In this document: in pieces, positions 53,190-62,267 of the stretch
How the letters are laid out: each line of letters starts with the position of its first letter
How positions within the stretch are numbered: position 1 is the stretch's first letter
Assembly (NCBI RefSeq): GCF_000423285.1
Contig: NZ_AUHR01000002.1
Coordinates: forward strand, 62,001 to 126,000
Reading direction: 5' to 3'
Length of the DNA: 64,000 nucleotides
From: Laribacter hongkongensis DSM 14985
Lineage (GTDB): Bacteria; Pseudomonadota; Gammaproteobacteria; Burkholderiales; Aquaspirillaceae
Notes under the pieces: model-generated
What the model was told of the DNA's origin: nothing
Seen by the model: the letters and a program-made list of their open reading frames with translations, nothing else
Databases searched by the model: none
Position numbers and translations under genes: made by a program

Positions 53190-53891
53190 ATGAACCACAT
53201 TCTGGTTGTCGATGACGACAGTGATATCCGCGACGTGCTCGGCCTGCTGTTGCAGCGGCACGGCTTTGCCGTGACCTGCGTGGCGGACGGTGTGGCGGCA
53301 CTGGACCTGCTGGCCCGGCAGCACGTCGACCTGCTGGTGCTGGATGTCAACATGCCCGGCCCTGACGGTCTTGAGGTATGCCGGCAGTTGCGTGAACGGG
53401 CTGCCGTACTGCCGATCCTGTTCCTGTCGGCGCTGGGGCGCGAGGCCGACAAGGTGGCCGGGCTGATGGCCGGGGGAGACGATTATCTGGTCAAGCCGTT
53501 TTCCTCGGCCGAACTGGTGGCCCGCATCACGGCGCAGCTGCGCCGGGTCAACCGCTTTGCTCCGGCTGCTGCGGTGCCGGACAATCCGCAATGCCTGCGG
53601 GCGGGAGTCCTGCAAGTCGATCTGGACACCTGCCGGGTCCGGGTGGCAGGCCAGCCGGTCACGCTGACCGAGCGCGAATTCCGCCTGCTCGCACTGCTGG
53701 TGCGCCGGCCGGAACGGGTGTTCAGCCTCGAGGAACTGCACCAGGGCGCCTGGGACAATCATGACCCGGTGGCGGACAAGACCATCATGGCGCACATCTC
53801 CAACCTGCGGCACAAGCTGGGAGCGGCAGGCGGGGCCGGTCTGGTCGAAACGGTCTGGGGCTTTGGCTACCGCCTGCGGAGCACGACATGA
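53190..53891 (+). CDS. OmpR-family response regulator
   Basis: A 233-residue regulator. The receiver domain (1-118) has the acidic pocket VVDDDSD, the phospho-aspartate 52 in LLVLDVNMPGPDG, and the lysine in DDYLVKPFS. The winged-helix DNA-binding domain follows (REFRLLALLVRRPERVFSLEELHQ, KTIMAHISNLRHKLG, VWGFGYRL). Its stop overlaps the kinase start by 4 nt. Target genes are not known; the exported-protein genes downstream are candidates. Confidence 0.94.
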   Translation: MNHILVVDDDSDIRDVLGLLLQRHGFAVTCVADGVAALDLLARQHVDLLVLDVNMPGPDGLEVCRQLRERAAVLPILFLSALGREADKVAGLMAGGDDYLVKPFSSAELVARITAQLRRVNRFAPAAAVPDNPQCLRAGVLQVDLDTCRVRVAGQPVTLTEREFRLLALLVRRPERVFSLEELHQGAWDNHDPVADKTIMAHISNLRHKLGAAGGAGLVETVWGFGYRLRSTT

Positions 53892-55354
53892 AACGCTGGC
53901 TGCTGCATTCGCTGCTGGGCAGGTTTTTTGCCCTGCTGACGGTTTCGGTGGCGGCCGGGCTGGCCAGCTTCGCGTTGCTGCACCAGCTGATGTCACCATG
54001 GACCAGCGCCATCCAGCAGCAGATCGTGGAATCAGGCACACGCTGGCTGGAGCAGTACGCCGCGCTCAAGGACGAAGTCGAACGCCTGCCGGCCGGGCTG
54101 ACCCCGCCGCAGGCCCGGCAGCTGGCGCAAAAGATCACTGCCGACCTGGCGCCGTTCGAATCGGTCGAAGTGTCGGTTTACAGTCCGGATTCTGTCTGTC
54201 TGGCCGGCTGCACGCCGCGGGCGCGTCCGGGCAAGTCGCTGTTGCTGTCGATCCAGGGGCTGGCCAATGCCCACTGGGCCTTCCGCAGCGATTTCGGCCG
54301 GGGCAGCTGGGTGGTGGTCGACCGGCCCAACCGGGGTGCGGCACCGGCGATCCGTTTGCTGCTGGACCGTTTCAACCTGCTGGTAGCGCTGGAAGTGCTG
54401 CTGGCAACCGCCGTGGGCCTGACCGTACTGGCCTCGGTCATGCGCCGCTCGATCCGCCGGCTCAACCGCATTTCCTCGTCGCTGGACAAGCTGCCGGGAA
54501 CCGGCCAGGACGTGGAATTGCCGGTACGCGGGCAGGACGAACTGGCGAGCCTGGAAACCAGCGTCAACCGCATGGCGGCGCTGTCGCGGGACAAGGCCGA
54601 GGCCGAGGCCCGGCTGGCCCGGCAGCGCAGCGAAATGGTGACGGCGGTGTCGCACGACCTGCGCAGTCCGCTGACCGGCCTGCTGGGTTATCTGGAGCTG
54701 GCCGAAGGCGAGGACGATCCGGCCCGGCGCAACCGCTACCTGGCGATGGCACGGCAAAAAACCGATGCCATGCGTGACCTGGCTACCCGCTTGCAGGAGT
54801 ACGCCAGTCTGGCCGACCCGGACCGGGTGCTGGCCCTGCGCCTGCAACCGGCGTCAGTCAGCGCCATCGTGTGCCAGCGCTGGTTTGAAACCGCACTGAT
54901 GCTGGAAGGGCAGGGCGGCATGACGGCGGACAGCGGGCTGGAAACGGACTGCATGGCGCTGGTCGATCCTGAATACTTCAGCCGGGCCGTGGGCAATGCC
55001 ATCGACAACGCCACCCGCCATCTGGCGCCCGGTGCCTGCCTGCAGATCCGGCTGACGCGGGAAGCCGGGCAGATTGTCGTGGCGGTCAGCAATGTCATGA
55101 CCGAAGCGGCGCAGGCCGGTATTGACGCAGCACTGGCAGCGTTTGCTGCGGGAGCGCCGGTGCGGCGTGCCAGTGGCGGCTACGGGTTTGGCCTTGCCAT
55201 CAGCCGCCAGATCATGCGCCGCATGGGCGGAGACTACTGTCTGCAACGTGACGGTGCTCTGCTGACGGCGCGTCTGAGCGTGCCGGAGCTCACCACGGAC
55301 GGGTGCTGCGTTCCAGTTGCTGGCACTGGCGATAATCCAGCCGGGCACCCATGA
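53888..55354 (+). CDS. Sensor histidine kinase
   Basis: A 488-residue inner-membrane kinase. Helix 1 is about residues 13-35, a periplasmic domain of about 125 residues follows (with a CLAGC cysteine pair near 104-108), and helix 2 is about 160-185. Then come HAMP, the phospho-accepting histidine 256 in VSHDLRSPLTGLLGYLEL, and an ATPase domain with NAIDNATRHLAPG and GGYGFGLAISRQIM. The first glycine box is weakly conserved. Its 3' end overlaps the oppositely oriented gene at 55290 by 65 bp. The signal sensed is unknown. Confidence 0.92.
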   Translation: MKRWLLHSLLGRFFALLTVSVAAGLASFALLHQLMSPWTSAIQQQIVESGTRWLEQYAALKDEVERLPAGLTPPQARQLAQKITADLAPFESVEVSVYSPDSVCLAGCTPRARPGKSLLLSIQGLANAHWAFRSDFGRGSWVVVDRPNRGAAPAIRLLLDRFNLLVALEVLLATAVGLTVLASVMRRSIRRLNRISSSLDKLPGTGQDVELPVRGQDELASLETSVNRMAALSRDKAEAEARLARQRSEMVTAVSHDLRSPLTGLLGYLELAEGEDDPARRNRYLAMARQKTDAMRDLATRLQEYASLADPDRVLALRLQPASVSAIVCQRWFETALMLEGQGGMTADSGLETDCMALVDPEYFSRAVGNAIDNATRHLAPGACLQIRLTREAGQIVVAVSNVMTEAAQAGIDAALAAFAAGAPVRRASGGYGFGLAISRQIMRRMGGDYCLQRDGALLTARLSVPELTTDGCCVPVAGTGDNPAGHP

Positions 55355-55721
55355 AGCGTCCGCTGCGGCGGGTGTGGTCGCGTGTCTCGTGTGCCAGTCG
55401 CTGCTGGTGGCCGGGCAACAGGTGCATGGCATTCCGGGCATGCTGGCCGGCCAGCCGGTAACGGGCGGCGCGTGCCGGTTGCAACGTGCTGCACCATTGC
55501 ATGGCACCGGAATAGGCGCCGATGCGCCGGGCGCGCAGGTCACTGCCGTGGGCGGCCACCGGCTGGAGTGATGTGGCAGCCGGGACAAGACCCGCTGCGG
55601 GTGATGCAAAAAGGCTGGTGCCTGCCGGCATGACCGGCTTACCGGCCAGGGCCGCAGGGCTGGCGGCCAGCCCCAGGGTAGCAACCCAGCCCGCAGCAAA
55701 GACAGAGCGGATCGGTGTCAT
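55290..55721 (-). CDS. Small exported protein of unknown function (143 aa)
   Basis: Starts with a signal peptide (SVFAAGWVATLGLAASPAALAG) and a CCGGAG ribosome site. The mature part is helical and basic, with two cysteines (MQWCSTL and DYRQCQQLE) that could form a disulfide. I do not recognise the family. It lies 13 bp after the next exported protein and runs into the 3' end of the kinase gene on the opposite strand. Confidence 0.65.
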   Translation of the reverse strand: MTPIRSVFAAGWVATLGLAASPAALAGKPVMPAGTSLFASPAAGLVPAATSLQPVAAHGSDLRARRIGAYSGAMQWCSTLQPARAARYRLAGQHARNAMHLLPGHQQRLAHETRDHTRRSGRFMGARLDYRQCQQLERSTRPW

Positions 55722-55734
55722 GTGCAGGCTCCGG

Positions 55735-56058
55735 TCAGCGGGCGCGATAGTATTCGCGGGCGATTTCGCGGCGGGCCTCGCGTTTTTCCTGCATCACGTC
55801 CCGGTAGGCCCGGGCCTTGGCCTGATTGACCTCGCGGATGCCCTGACGGATGGCGCGGCGCTTTTCGCGCGGGGTGTCGGCCTCAAGGTAATTGCGGGTT
55901 GCCTCGCGGCGTTCCTGCAAGACTTCGCGTGCACCTTCGCGCTTGGCGCGCTCGACTTCATGGATGCCTTCGCGGATTTCGTGGCGCACCCCCCAGGACG
56001 AAGCCATGGCAGAGGTGGCAGTCAGGCCGAGCATCAGGGCGATCAGAACGGATTTCAT
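55735..56058 (-). CDS. Small exported highly charged helical protein (107 aa)
   Basis: A Sec signal peptide (MKSVLIALMLGLTATSAMAS) precedes a mature part made of Arg/Glu/Ala/Lys-rich helix, with repeated REIREGIHEV, REVLQERREA, RQGIREVNQA and RDVMQEKREA units about 20-25 residues apart. A strong AGGAGC site lies upstream. It may be a coiled-coil periplasmic chaperone-like or stress protein. No family recognised. Confidence 0.72.
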   Translation of the reverse strand: MKSVLIALMLGLTATSAMASSWGVRHEIREGIHEVERAKREGAREVLQERREATRNYLEADTPREKRRAIRQGIREVNQAKARAYRDVMQEKREARREIAREYYRAR

Positions 56059-56169
56059 CAGGCAGCTCCTGCATCAGTGGTGTCGATGGCAGGAGTGTGC
56101 CGGTCAAAGTTTGGGATTTTTCCTAGGGCAGCCGGGAAAAGCCGCCGGTGTGAAAAAACGCACGCTGTG

Positions 56170-56631
56170 TCAGCAGCCGAAGGCCGGCGGCGGGCCGCCC
56201 CAGCCCCACGGCGAACCCCAGCCCCAGCCCCAGCCGCCGCGCCAGCGGTTGTAGCAGCTTTGCACCCGGTAGAGCCGGTAAGCCGGCCGGTAGGCGGCCA
56301 GGAAATCCGGCTCGCTGGCCGCCGGGCAGGTGCCGGGGACGTAGGGTTGCCCGGACAGGCCGGCCGCCTCGCCGCCTTGCGGGGTGCAGAACTCGGCCAG
56401 TCCCTGCCGGTAGCCCTGCATCCATGCCTGCTCGTTGAACGGTACGCCGTATTTGGCGCAAGCCTGTACGCGCGATTGCAGGCGCGCCAGGGTGTAGCCG
56501 TTGCTGCCATCCTGCAGACCCAGTTGCTCGGGTGAATCGGTACGGCATTCCTGCGCGTTCATCACCGCGCAGCCCGACAGGGCCGACACCAGCAGGAGCG
56601 GTGTGAGGAAGGAGGCTTTCAGGACGGTCAT
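56170..56631 (-). CDS. DUF2799-type lipoprotein (153 aa)
   Basis: A lipoprotein signal with lipobox LSGC (cysteine 21), then a domain with several cysteines (ECRTD, ACAKYGV, FCTPQG, SCYNRW) and the QGYRQGLAEFCTPQGG segment of the DUF2799 family. The C-terminus is Gly/Trp-rich. Its start overlaps the tesA stop (ATGA), so the two genes are translationally coupled. Function unknown. Confidence 0.82.
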   Translation of the reverse strand: MTVLKASFLTPLLLVSALSGCAVMNAQECRTDSPEQLGLQDGSNGYTLARLQSRVQACAKYGVPFNEQAWMQGYRQGLAEFCTPQGGEAAGLSGQPYVPGTCPAASEPDFLAAYRPAYRLYRVQSCYNRWRGGWGWGWGSPWGWGGPPPAFGC

Positions 56632-57236
56632 CGGGCATCTTTCAGTAAAGGCTGCAAGGCCGGTTTCACTACCGACAGCATGCGGGGCTGGGCCGCGGCG
56701 ATCGGATGGATGGCATCCGGCTGGAACATGCTGCGGTCCGCACCGAAACCTGCAATCAGCGAAGGCACCAGCGGCAGCTTGCGGTTACGTGCCACCTCAT
56801 CATAGACAGCGGCAAATTCGCGCGTGTAGCGCGGGCCGTAGTTGGGCGGCAGCTCGATGCCCACCAGCAGCACCCGTGCCCGCCGGGCCCGGGCCAGCTC
56901 CACCATGCGGTCAAGGTTGTCGCGCAGCTCCGCCGGCGGCAGGCCACGCAGGCCGTCGTTGCCACCCAGTGCCAGGATCAGGACATCCGGTTTATGCTGT
57001 TGCAGTGCAGCGGGCAGACGCGTCAGCCCGCCGGCCGAGGTTTCGCCCGATACACTGGTGTTGATGACCCGGTGCCGGGGAGCAAGCTCGCGCGCCAGCA
57101 GGCTGACCCAGCCTTCACCCGCTTTCAGGCCATAACCGGCCGACAGCGAATCGCCGAACACCATGACGGTTGCCGCCAGTGCCGGCACGCATGCCAGACT
57201 GGTCCAACCGGCCAACAGCCAGAAAACATAACGCAT
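56628..57236 (-). CDS. tesA: Periplasmic arylesterase / thioesterase I (TesA family)
   Basis: A 202-residue SGNH hydrolase. A Sec signal precedes the nucleophile block FGDSLSAGYGL (serine 30). The block GGNDGLRGLP and the catalytic DAIHP near the end complete the family pattern. It hydrolyses acyl esters and thioesters in the periplasm. The start at 57236 shares CATG with ybbA on the other strand. The frame extends upstream, but only as shadow of ybbA. Confidence 0.94.
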   Translation of the reverse strand: MRYVFWLLAGWTSLACVPALAATVMVFGDSLSAGYGLKAGEGWVSLLARELAPRHRVINTSVSGETSAGGLTRLPAALQQHKPDVLILALGGNDGLRGLPPAELRDNLDRMVELARARRARVLLVGIELPPNYGPRYTREFAAVYDEVARNRKLPLVPSLIAGFGADRSMFQPDAIHPIAAAQPRMLSVVKPALQPLLKDAR

Positions 57237-57936
57237 GATCGCCTCCGAAAACCGTTCCGTCATTCTGCAAGCCCGCGACCTGTCGCGACAAGTCGTGTTT
57301 GGCGGCCAGCCGCTGGTCATCCTTGCGGGCATCAACCTGACCCTGCACGCCGGAGACACGCTGGCCATCGTCGGCCGTTCCGGCTCGGGCAAATCCACCC
57401 TTCTCGGCCTGCTGGCCGGGCTGGACCTGCCAAGCCACGGTGACGTGCTGCTGGCCGGACAATCGCTGTCGGCCCTCGACGAGGACGGCCGCGCCCGCCT
57501 GCGCCAGCAGCAGATCGGCTTCGTGTTCCAGAATTTCCAGTTGCTGCCGGCGCTGTCGGCACTGGAAAACGTCATGCTGCCGCTGGAGCTGGCCGGCACG
57601 TCCGATGCCCGGGCACGGGCTGTGGCCATGCTGGAGCGGGTCGGCCTGGCCGATCGGCTGGCACACCGGCCGCAGGAACTGTCCGGTGGCGAACAGCAGC
57701 GCGTGGCAGTGGCCCGTGCCTTTGTCTCCCGGCCGGCCTTGCTGCTGGCCGACGAACCGACCGGCAACCTCGACGGCGACACCGGCCTCCTCGTGGCTGA
57801 CCTGTTGTTTGAACTCAACCGCGAACAGGGCACGACGCTGGTGCTGGTCACCCACGACACCGAGCTGGCACGCCGCTGTTCGCACCAGGTACGGCTGGCC
57901 GGTGGCCGGCTGGTGGAGAAGGAGCAGTCAGCATGA
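57235..57936 (+). CDS. ybbA: ABC transporter ATP-binding protein (YbbA)
   Basis: A 233-residue LolD/MacB-type ATPase. Walker A is VGRSGSGKST, the Q-loop VFQNFQLLPALSALENVMLPLEL, the signature ELSGGEQQRVAVARA, and Walker B LLADEPTGNLDGDT. It powers the FtsX-type permease encoded next. The adjacent divergent tesA is the same arrangement as in E. coli. The start overlaps that of tesA. Confidence 0.95.
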   Translation: MIASENRSVILQARDLSRQVVFGGQPLVILAGINLTLHAGDTLAIVGRSGSGKSTLLGLLAGLDLPSHGDVLLAGQSLSALDEDGRARLRQQQIGFVFQNFQLLPALSALENVMLPLELAGTSDARARAVAMLERVGLADRLAHRPQELSGGEQQRVAVARAFVSRPALLLADEPTGNLDGDTGLLVADLLFELNREQGTTLVLVTHDTELARRCSHQVRLAGGRLVEKEQSA

Positions 57937-60410
57937 CCGGACTGGTATGGCGCCTGGCCTGGCGCGAGTGGCGTGCCGGCGATCTGGCAGTGCTGATGAG
58001 CGCGGTGGCCGTGGCCGTGGCGGCCCTGATGAGCGTGGCCCTGCTGTCAGACCGGGTGAACAGTGCGCTGGCGCGCCAGGCCAGCGAATTGCTGGCAGCC
58101 GACCTGTCGCTCAATAGCGACCGGCCGCCGTCGTCCGCCCGCCTGACGGTACTGCGCGGACTGGGACTGGACGTAGGCCAGAGTGCCAGCCTGCCGTCGA
58201 TGGCCTTTGCCAGTGCCGGCGGCCGGCTGGTCAACCTCAAGGCCGTGTCGGCCAACTGGCCCCTGCGCGGTGAAGTCACCTTGGCCACCGCCGGCGGCGA
58301 GCAGCGCGGCCGGCTGGCACCGGCCCGCGGCACCGTCTGGGCCGATGCCAGGCTGCTGGCGGCGCTCGGGGTGCGGACCGGCGACCGGCTGACACTGGGC
58401 GAACGTGAGTTCGTCATTGCAGCCGAGCTGGTGCGCGAGCCTGACGGGGCGCTGGACCTCTACAACTTCGTCCCGCGCGTGGTGATGCCGATGGACGACC
58501 TGGCTGCCACCGGGCTGGCCGGTGAAGGTGCCCGGGTACGCTGGCGCCTTCTGGCCGCGGGTGAGCCGGCGCAGGTGACGTCGGCCGCCAGCCTGCTCAA
58601 GCCGCAGCTGGCGCGCGGCGAGCGGCTGGAAGACATCCGCGAGGCGCGTCCCGAACTGCGGGTGGCGCTGGAGCGGGCCGGGCGCTTTCTGGGGCTGACG
58701 GCGCTGGCTACCGTGGGCCTGGCCGCTGCGGCCGTGGCCCTGGCGGCTCGTCACTGGCTGGGGCGGCATACGCGCATGGCGGCCGTGCTGGCCACGCTGG
58801 GCGCCACGCGGCGGTTGCGGCTGGCCGTGTTTGCCGGCCAGCTGTTGCTGGCGGCGGGTGCCGCGGCCCTGCTGGGGGCACTGGCAGGGGGCGGGGCGCA
58901 GATGTGGCTGGCAGCACGACTGGCGGCATGGGCCGGCGTGACCCTGCCGGCGGCAGCCTGGCCGGTATGGCTGCTGGCACCGGCGCTGGGGCTGGTGCTG
59001 GTACTGGGGCTGACCGCACCGTATCTGCTGGCCCTGACCCGGACGCCGGCGCTGGCCGTGTTGCGCGAGGACGTGCAGCAGACGCCGGCCGGCTGGGCCG
59101 TGGCCGGGGTGGCGCTGGCCTGCCTGATGCTGCTGGCGTGGCCGCTGATCGGTGACGCCACGCTGGCGTGGGTCGGCATGGCCGGCTTTGCCGGCTTTGC
59201 CCTGGTGGTAGCGGTGCTGGTGCGGCTGGCACTGGCGGGTCTGGCCCGCTTGCCCAGCCGTGGCGTGGGCGTGGGATTCGGCCTGCGCCTGCTGGCGCGG
59301 CGACCGTGGCTGGCCGGATTGCAGGCCATGGCGCTGGCAGTCGGCGGCATGGCCCTCCTGACGGTGGCGCTGGTGCGCGGTGACCTGCTGGATGCCTGGC
59401 GCGGCCAGCTGCCGGCCGATGCGCCCAACCGTTTTGCCATCAACATCCAGCCCGCCCAGGTCGGGCCGCTGTCGGCCATGTTCCGCGAGCTGGCGCTGCC
59501 GGTACCGGAGTTTGCGCCGATGTACCGGGCCCGCCTGACTGCGATCGGTGACCGGCCGGTGGTGCCGGAGCAATACCCGGACCAGCGGGCGCGCCATCTG
59601 GCCGAGCGTGAATTCAACCTGTCGTGGCGGGCGGCGCTGCCGCCGGCCAACCGGGTTACGGACGGACGGTTCTGGTCCGGCGGTGGCCAGGAGGCGGCGT
59701 TTTCGGTCGAGGCCGGACTGGCCCGTACACTGGGCATCCGCGTGGGTGACACGCTGTCGTTCGATCTGGCGGGCCGGACGGTCCGGGCGCCGGTGACCAG
59801 CCTGCGCGAGGTGCGCTGGGATTCGTTCCGGGTCAATTTCTTCGTGCTGGCGAGCCCTGGCCTGCTGGCTGGCGAACCGGCCAGTCTGGTGTCGAGCTTT
59901 TACCTGCCGCCCGACCGGCTGGTGGCGTTCGAGCAGGCGCTGGCGCGTTTTCCCGGCGTGACGGTGGTGGATGTCACTGCGTTGCTCAACGAGGTGCGCC
60001 AGCTCACCGACCGGCTGGCGCAGGCGGTGGAATTCCTGTTCGGCTTCACGCTGGCGGCCGGTCTGGTCACGCTGGTGGCGGCGACCGTGGCCACCCAGGC
60101 CGAACGTGCGCGCGACGCGGCATTGCTGCGCACGCTGGGGGCGACCCGGCGCCAGTTGCTGGCGGTGCTGCTGGGCGAGTTCCTGTGGCTGGGCGTGCTG
60201 GCCGGCGTGCTGGCTGCGCTGGGCGCGGGGGCACTGGGCTGGGCGGTGGGCTTCTGGGTGCTGGACCTGACCTTGCTGCCCAGTCCGTGGCTGTTGCTGG
60301 CCGGTGTGGGGCTGTGCGGGCTGGCGGCGTTGCTGGCCGGCGGCTGGGCGGTCCGGCGCGTGCTGGCCGAACCGCCGGCGGCGCGCCTGCGGGCGCTGTC
60401 AGCCGTATAA
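57933..60410 (+). CDS. ybbP: FtsX-family ABC permease (YbbP)
   Basis: An 825-residue MacB/FtsX-type permease with one helix at the N-terminus and two clusters of helices around residues 250-480 and near the C-terminus (about 690-800), separated by large periplasmic domains. It contains LGATRRLRLAVFAGQLLLA and LGATRRQLLAVLLGEFLWLG, the paired coupling segments. It works with YbbA, possibly in lipid or envelope handling. Its start overlaps ybbA by 4 nt. Confidence 0.94.
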   Translation: MTGLVWRLAWREWRAGDLAVLMSAVAVAVAALMSVALLSDRVNSALARQASELLAADLSLNSDRPPSSARLTVLRGLGLDVGQSASLPSMAFASAGGRLVNLKAVSANWPLRGEVTLATAGGEQRGRLAPARGTVWADARLLAALGVRTGDRLTLGEREFVIAAELVREPDGALDLYNFVPRVVMPMDDLAATGLAGEGARVRWRLLAAGEPAQVTSAASLLKPQLARGERLEDIREARPELRVALERAGRFLGLTALATVGLAAAAVALAARHWLGRHTRMAAVLATLGATRRLRLAVFAGQLLLAAGAAALLGALAGGGAQMWLAARLAAWAGVTLPAAAWPVWLLAPALGLVLVLGLTAPYLLALTRTPALAVLREDVQQTPAGWAVAGVALACLMLLAWPLIGDATLAWVGMAGFAGFALVVAVLVRLALAGLARLPSRGVGVGFGLRLLARRPWLAGLQAMALAVGGMALLTVALVRGDLLDAWRGQLPADAPNRFAINIQPAQVGPLSAMFRELALPVPEFAPMYRARLTAIGDRPVVPEQYPDQRARHLAEREFNLSWRAALPPANRVTDGRFWSGGGQEAAFSVEAGLARTLGIRVGDTLSFDLAGRTVRAPVTSLREVRWDSFRVNFFVLASPGLLAGEPASLVSSFYLPPDRLVAFEQALARFPGVTVVDVTALLNEVRQLTDRLAQAVEFLFGFTLAAGLVTLVAATVATQAERARDAALLRTLGATRRQLLAVLLGEFLWLGVLAGVLAALGAGALGWAVGFWVLDLTLLPSPWLLLAGVGLCGLAALLAGGWAVRRVLAEPPAARLRALSAV

Positions 60411-60437
60411 TCCGGCCCTTTTTCCAAGGAGGATGCC

Positions 60438-61148
60438 ATGTACCGGCTGGTGGACGAGCAGGCGGCGTTTCTGGTGATCGACAAGGCGCCGGGTACACAT
60501 GTGCACCGTGACGGCGAGGCGACCGGGCTGATGGACCGGCTGCGGGACGATACCGGCTGCGATACGCTGCATCTGGTGCACCGGCTGGATGCAATGACTT
60601 CCGGCCTGCTGCTGGTGGCGCGCTCGGCAGAAGCGGCGGCCGCGCTGGGGCAGGCTCTGGCCGCCCGGCAGGTGGAAAAATTCTATCTGGCCCTGTCGGA
60701 CCGCAGTCCGCGCAAGAAGCAGGGCTGGGTGATCGGCGACATGGAGCGCAGCCGGCGGGCCAGCTGGAAACTGCTGCCGACCCGGCAGGATCCGGCAGTC
60801 ACGCAGTTTTTTTCGGCGGCAGCGGGTGACGGCCGGCGCCTGTTCCTGCTGCGTCCGCGCACCGGGCGCACGCACCAGCTGCGCGTGGCGCTCAAAAGCC
60901 TGGGCGCACCGATCTGGGGCGATTCGCTCTATCATCCGCAAGAACCCGGCCGTGAGACCCCGGACCGCGGCTATCTGCACAGCTACGGAATCGGTTTCGT
61001 GCTGGACGGCCGGCTGTGGCGCTATGTGTCGGCACCTGAGGCCGGAGCCTGCTGGCCGGTCTTGCCCGAGGCGTGGAAACAGCCCGCCCTGTTGCCATGG
61101 CCCGGTGGCTCCGTGCCCGGTTTGCAGGTAGAATGCGCCGCAGAATGA
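60438..61148 (+). CDS. RluA-family pseudouridine synthase
   Basis: A 236-residue synthase lacking an S4 domain. It begins MYRLVDEQAAFLVIDKAPGTHVHRDG and has the catalytic HRLDAMTSGLLLVARS motif with the active-site aspartate, then RPRTGRTHQLRVALKSLGAPIWGDSLY. The short one-domain architecture suggests a tRNA or minor rRNA target, which is not determined. A strong AAGGAGGA site precedes the start. It ends at an intrinsic terminator. Confidence 0.9.
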   Translation: MYRLVDEQAAFLVIDKAPGTHVHRDGEATGLMDRLRDDTGCDTLHLVHRLDAMTSGLLLVARSAEAAAALGQALAARQVEKFYLALSDRSPRKKQGWVIGDMERSRRASWKLLPTRQDPAVTQFFSAAAGDGRRLFLLRPRTGRTHQLRVALKSLGAPIWGDSLYHPQEPGRETPDRGYLHSYGIGFVLDGRLWRYVSAPEAGACWPVLPEAWKQPALLPWPGGSVPGLQVECAAE

Positions 61149-61175
61149 CGGGTTGCCGCGGGGCAGCCCGTTTTT
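61148..61175 (+). terminator. Terminator between the RluA-family gene and rnk
   Basis: ACGGGTTGCC and GGCAGCCCGT pair with one wobble over a 4-nt loop, followed by TTTT. The stem begins at the last base of the stop codon. Confidence 0.8.
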
Positions 61176-61210
61176 GCTTGTCTGGCTGAATTTTTTACGG
61201 AAATCGCACC

Positions 61211-61618
61211 ATGACCCAGCCCTCCCTGACTATTTCGAGCCTTGACCTCGATCGCCTGGAAGATCTGCTCGAGCAGGTCGACCCCCGCGAGTTTCCGGCT
61301 GCCCGCCAGCTGGAAACCGAGCTTGCCCGTGCCGATGTGGTGGACCCGCAGGACATGCCGGCTGGCGTGGTGACGATGAATTCGCGTGTGCGCTTTGCCG
61401 ATGCGGCCGGTGCCACCCGCGAATTCCAGCTTTGCTATCCGAAGGACATGACCGGTTCGCCGGACCAGCTGTCGGTGCTGGCACCGGTCGGTGCCGCCTT
61501 GCTGGGCCTGTCGTCCGGGCAGGCCATCGACTGGCCGCTGCCCGACGGCGGCCATACCCGGCTGACCGTGCTGGATGTCGTGTGGCAGCCGGAAGCCGCC
61601 GGCGAACTGCACCGCTGA
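61211..61618 (+). CDS. rnk: Regulator of nucleoside diphosphate kinase (Rnk)
   Basis: A 135-residue protein of the GreA/GreB C-terminal superfamily with a short coiled-coil N-terminus ([34 protein letters not shown]) and the family core [15 protein letters not shown] and [26 protein letters not shown]. Rnk binds RNA polymerase and affects nucleoside diphosphate kinase and other stress genes. It is preceded by a GGAAATC site. Confidence 0.94.
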   Translation: MTQPSLTISSLDLDRLEDLLEQVDPREFPAARQLETELARADVVDPQDMPAGVVTMNSRVRFADAAGATREFQLCYPKDMTGSPDQLSVLAPVGAALLGLSSGQAIDWPLPDGGHTRLTVLDVVWQPEAAGELHR

Positions 61619-61640
61619 CCGGTTGTCCTGCAACACTGGC

Positions 61641-62267
61641 ATGAGTACGATCACCGACCTCAAATACCTCAAGACCGTCATCGAAACGGCGCTGCTGACC
61701 GCGACCGACCCCCTGACGGTGCACGACCTCAAGCGGCTCTTCAGCGAACCCTTGCAGTCCGGGCTGATCTACGAGATGGTCGAGGAAATCCAGGGCGAAT
61801 GGCGCGGTCGCGGCATCGAACTGGTCAAGCTCGCCAGTGGCTGGCGCTTCAGGGCGCGGGCCGAATTCAAGCCCTACCTTGAAAGGCTCAACCCGGAAAA
61901 ACCGCCGCGCTACTCGCGGGCCGTGATGGAAACCATCGCCATTGTGGCCTACCGCCAGCCGGTGACCCGTGGCGACATCGAAGCGATCCGCGGAGTCAGC
62001 GTATCAAGCCATGTCATGCAGACCCTGTCCGAGCGCGGCTGGGTTGAAGTGATCGGCCACAAGGACGTACCCGGCCGGCCAGGGCTGTACGCCACCACAC
62101 ACAAGTTTCTCGATGACCTGGGGTTGAAGTCGCTCAAGGACCTGCCGCCCCTCGCCGACCTGGGCACCCTCGTATTGCCCGAAGCCATGAATACCGCGAC
62201 CGGCGCCGAAGCGGCGGCCGCAGACATACAAGAAAGTTCCGAACATGTCGAAACCGAAACACAGTAA
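61641..62267 (+). CDS. scpB: Segregation and condensation protein B
   Basis: A 208-residue ScpB with two winged-helix domains. It has [52 protein letters not shown], and [30 protein letters not shown], the hallmark motif. With SMC and ScpA it organises the chromosome. scpA is not in view. The 3' end overlaps rluB by 23 bp, a common pairing. No clear ribosome site precedes 61641. Confidence 0.95.
   Translation: MSTITDLKYLKTVIETALLTATDPLTVHDLKRLFSEPLQSGLIYEMVEEIQGEWRGRGIELVKLASGWRFRARAEFKPYLERLNPEKPPRYSRAVMETIAIVAYRQPVTRGDIEAIRGVSVSSHVMQTLSERGWVEVIGHKDVPGRPGLYATTHKFLDDLGLKSLKDLPPLADLGTLVLPEAMNTATGAEAAAADIQESSEHVETETQ

Noticed and set aside
55522-56535. 337-codon rightward frame across the small exported genes
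   Set aside because: It covers three leftward genes that have signal peptides or a lipobox and ribosome sites; the rightward product has no recognisable domain.
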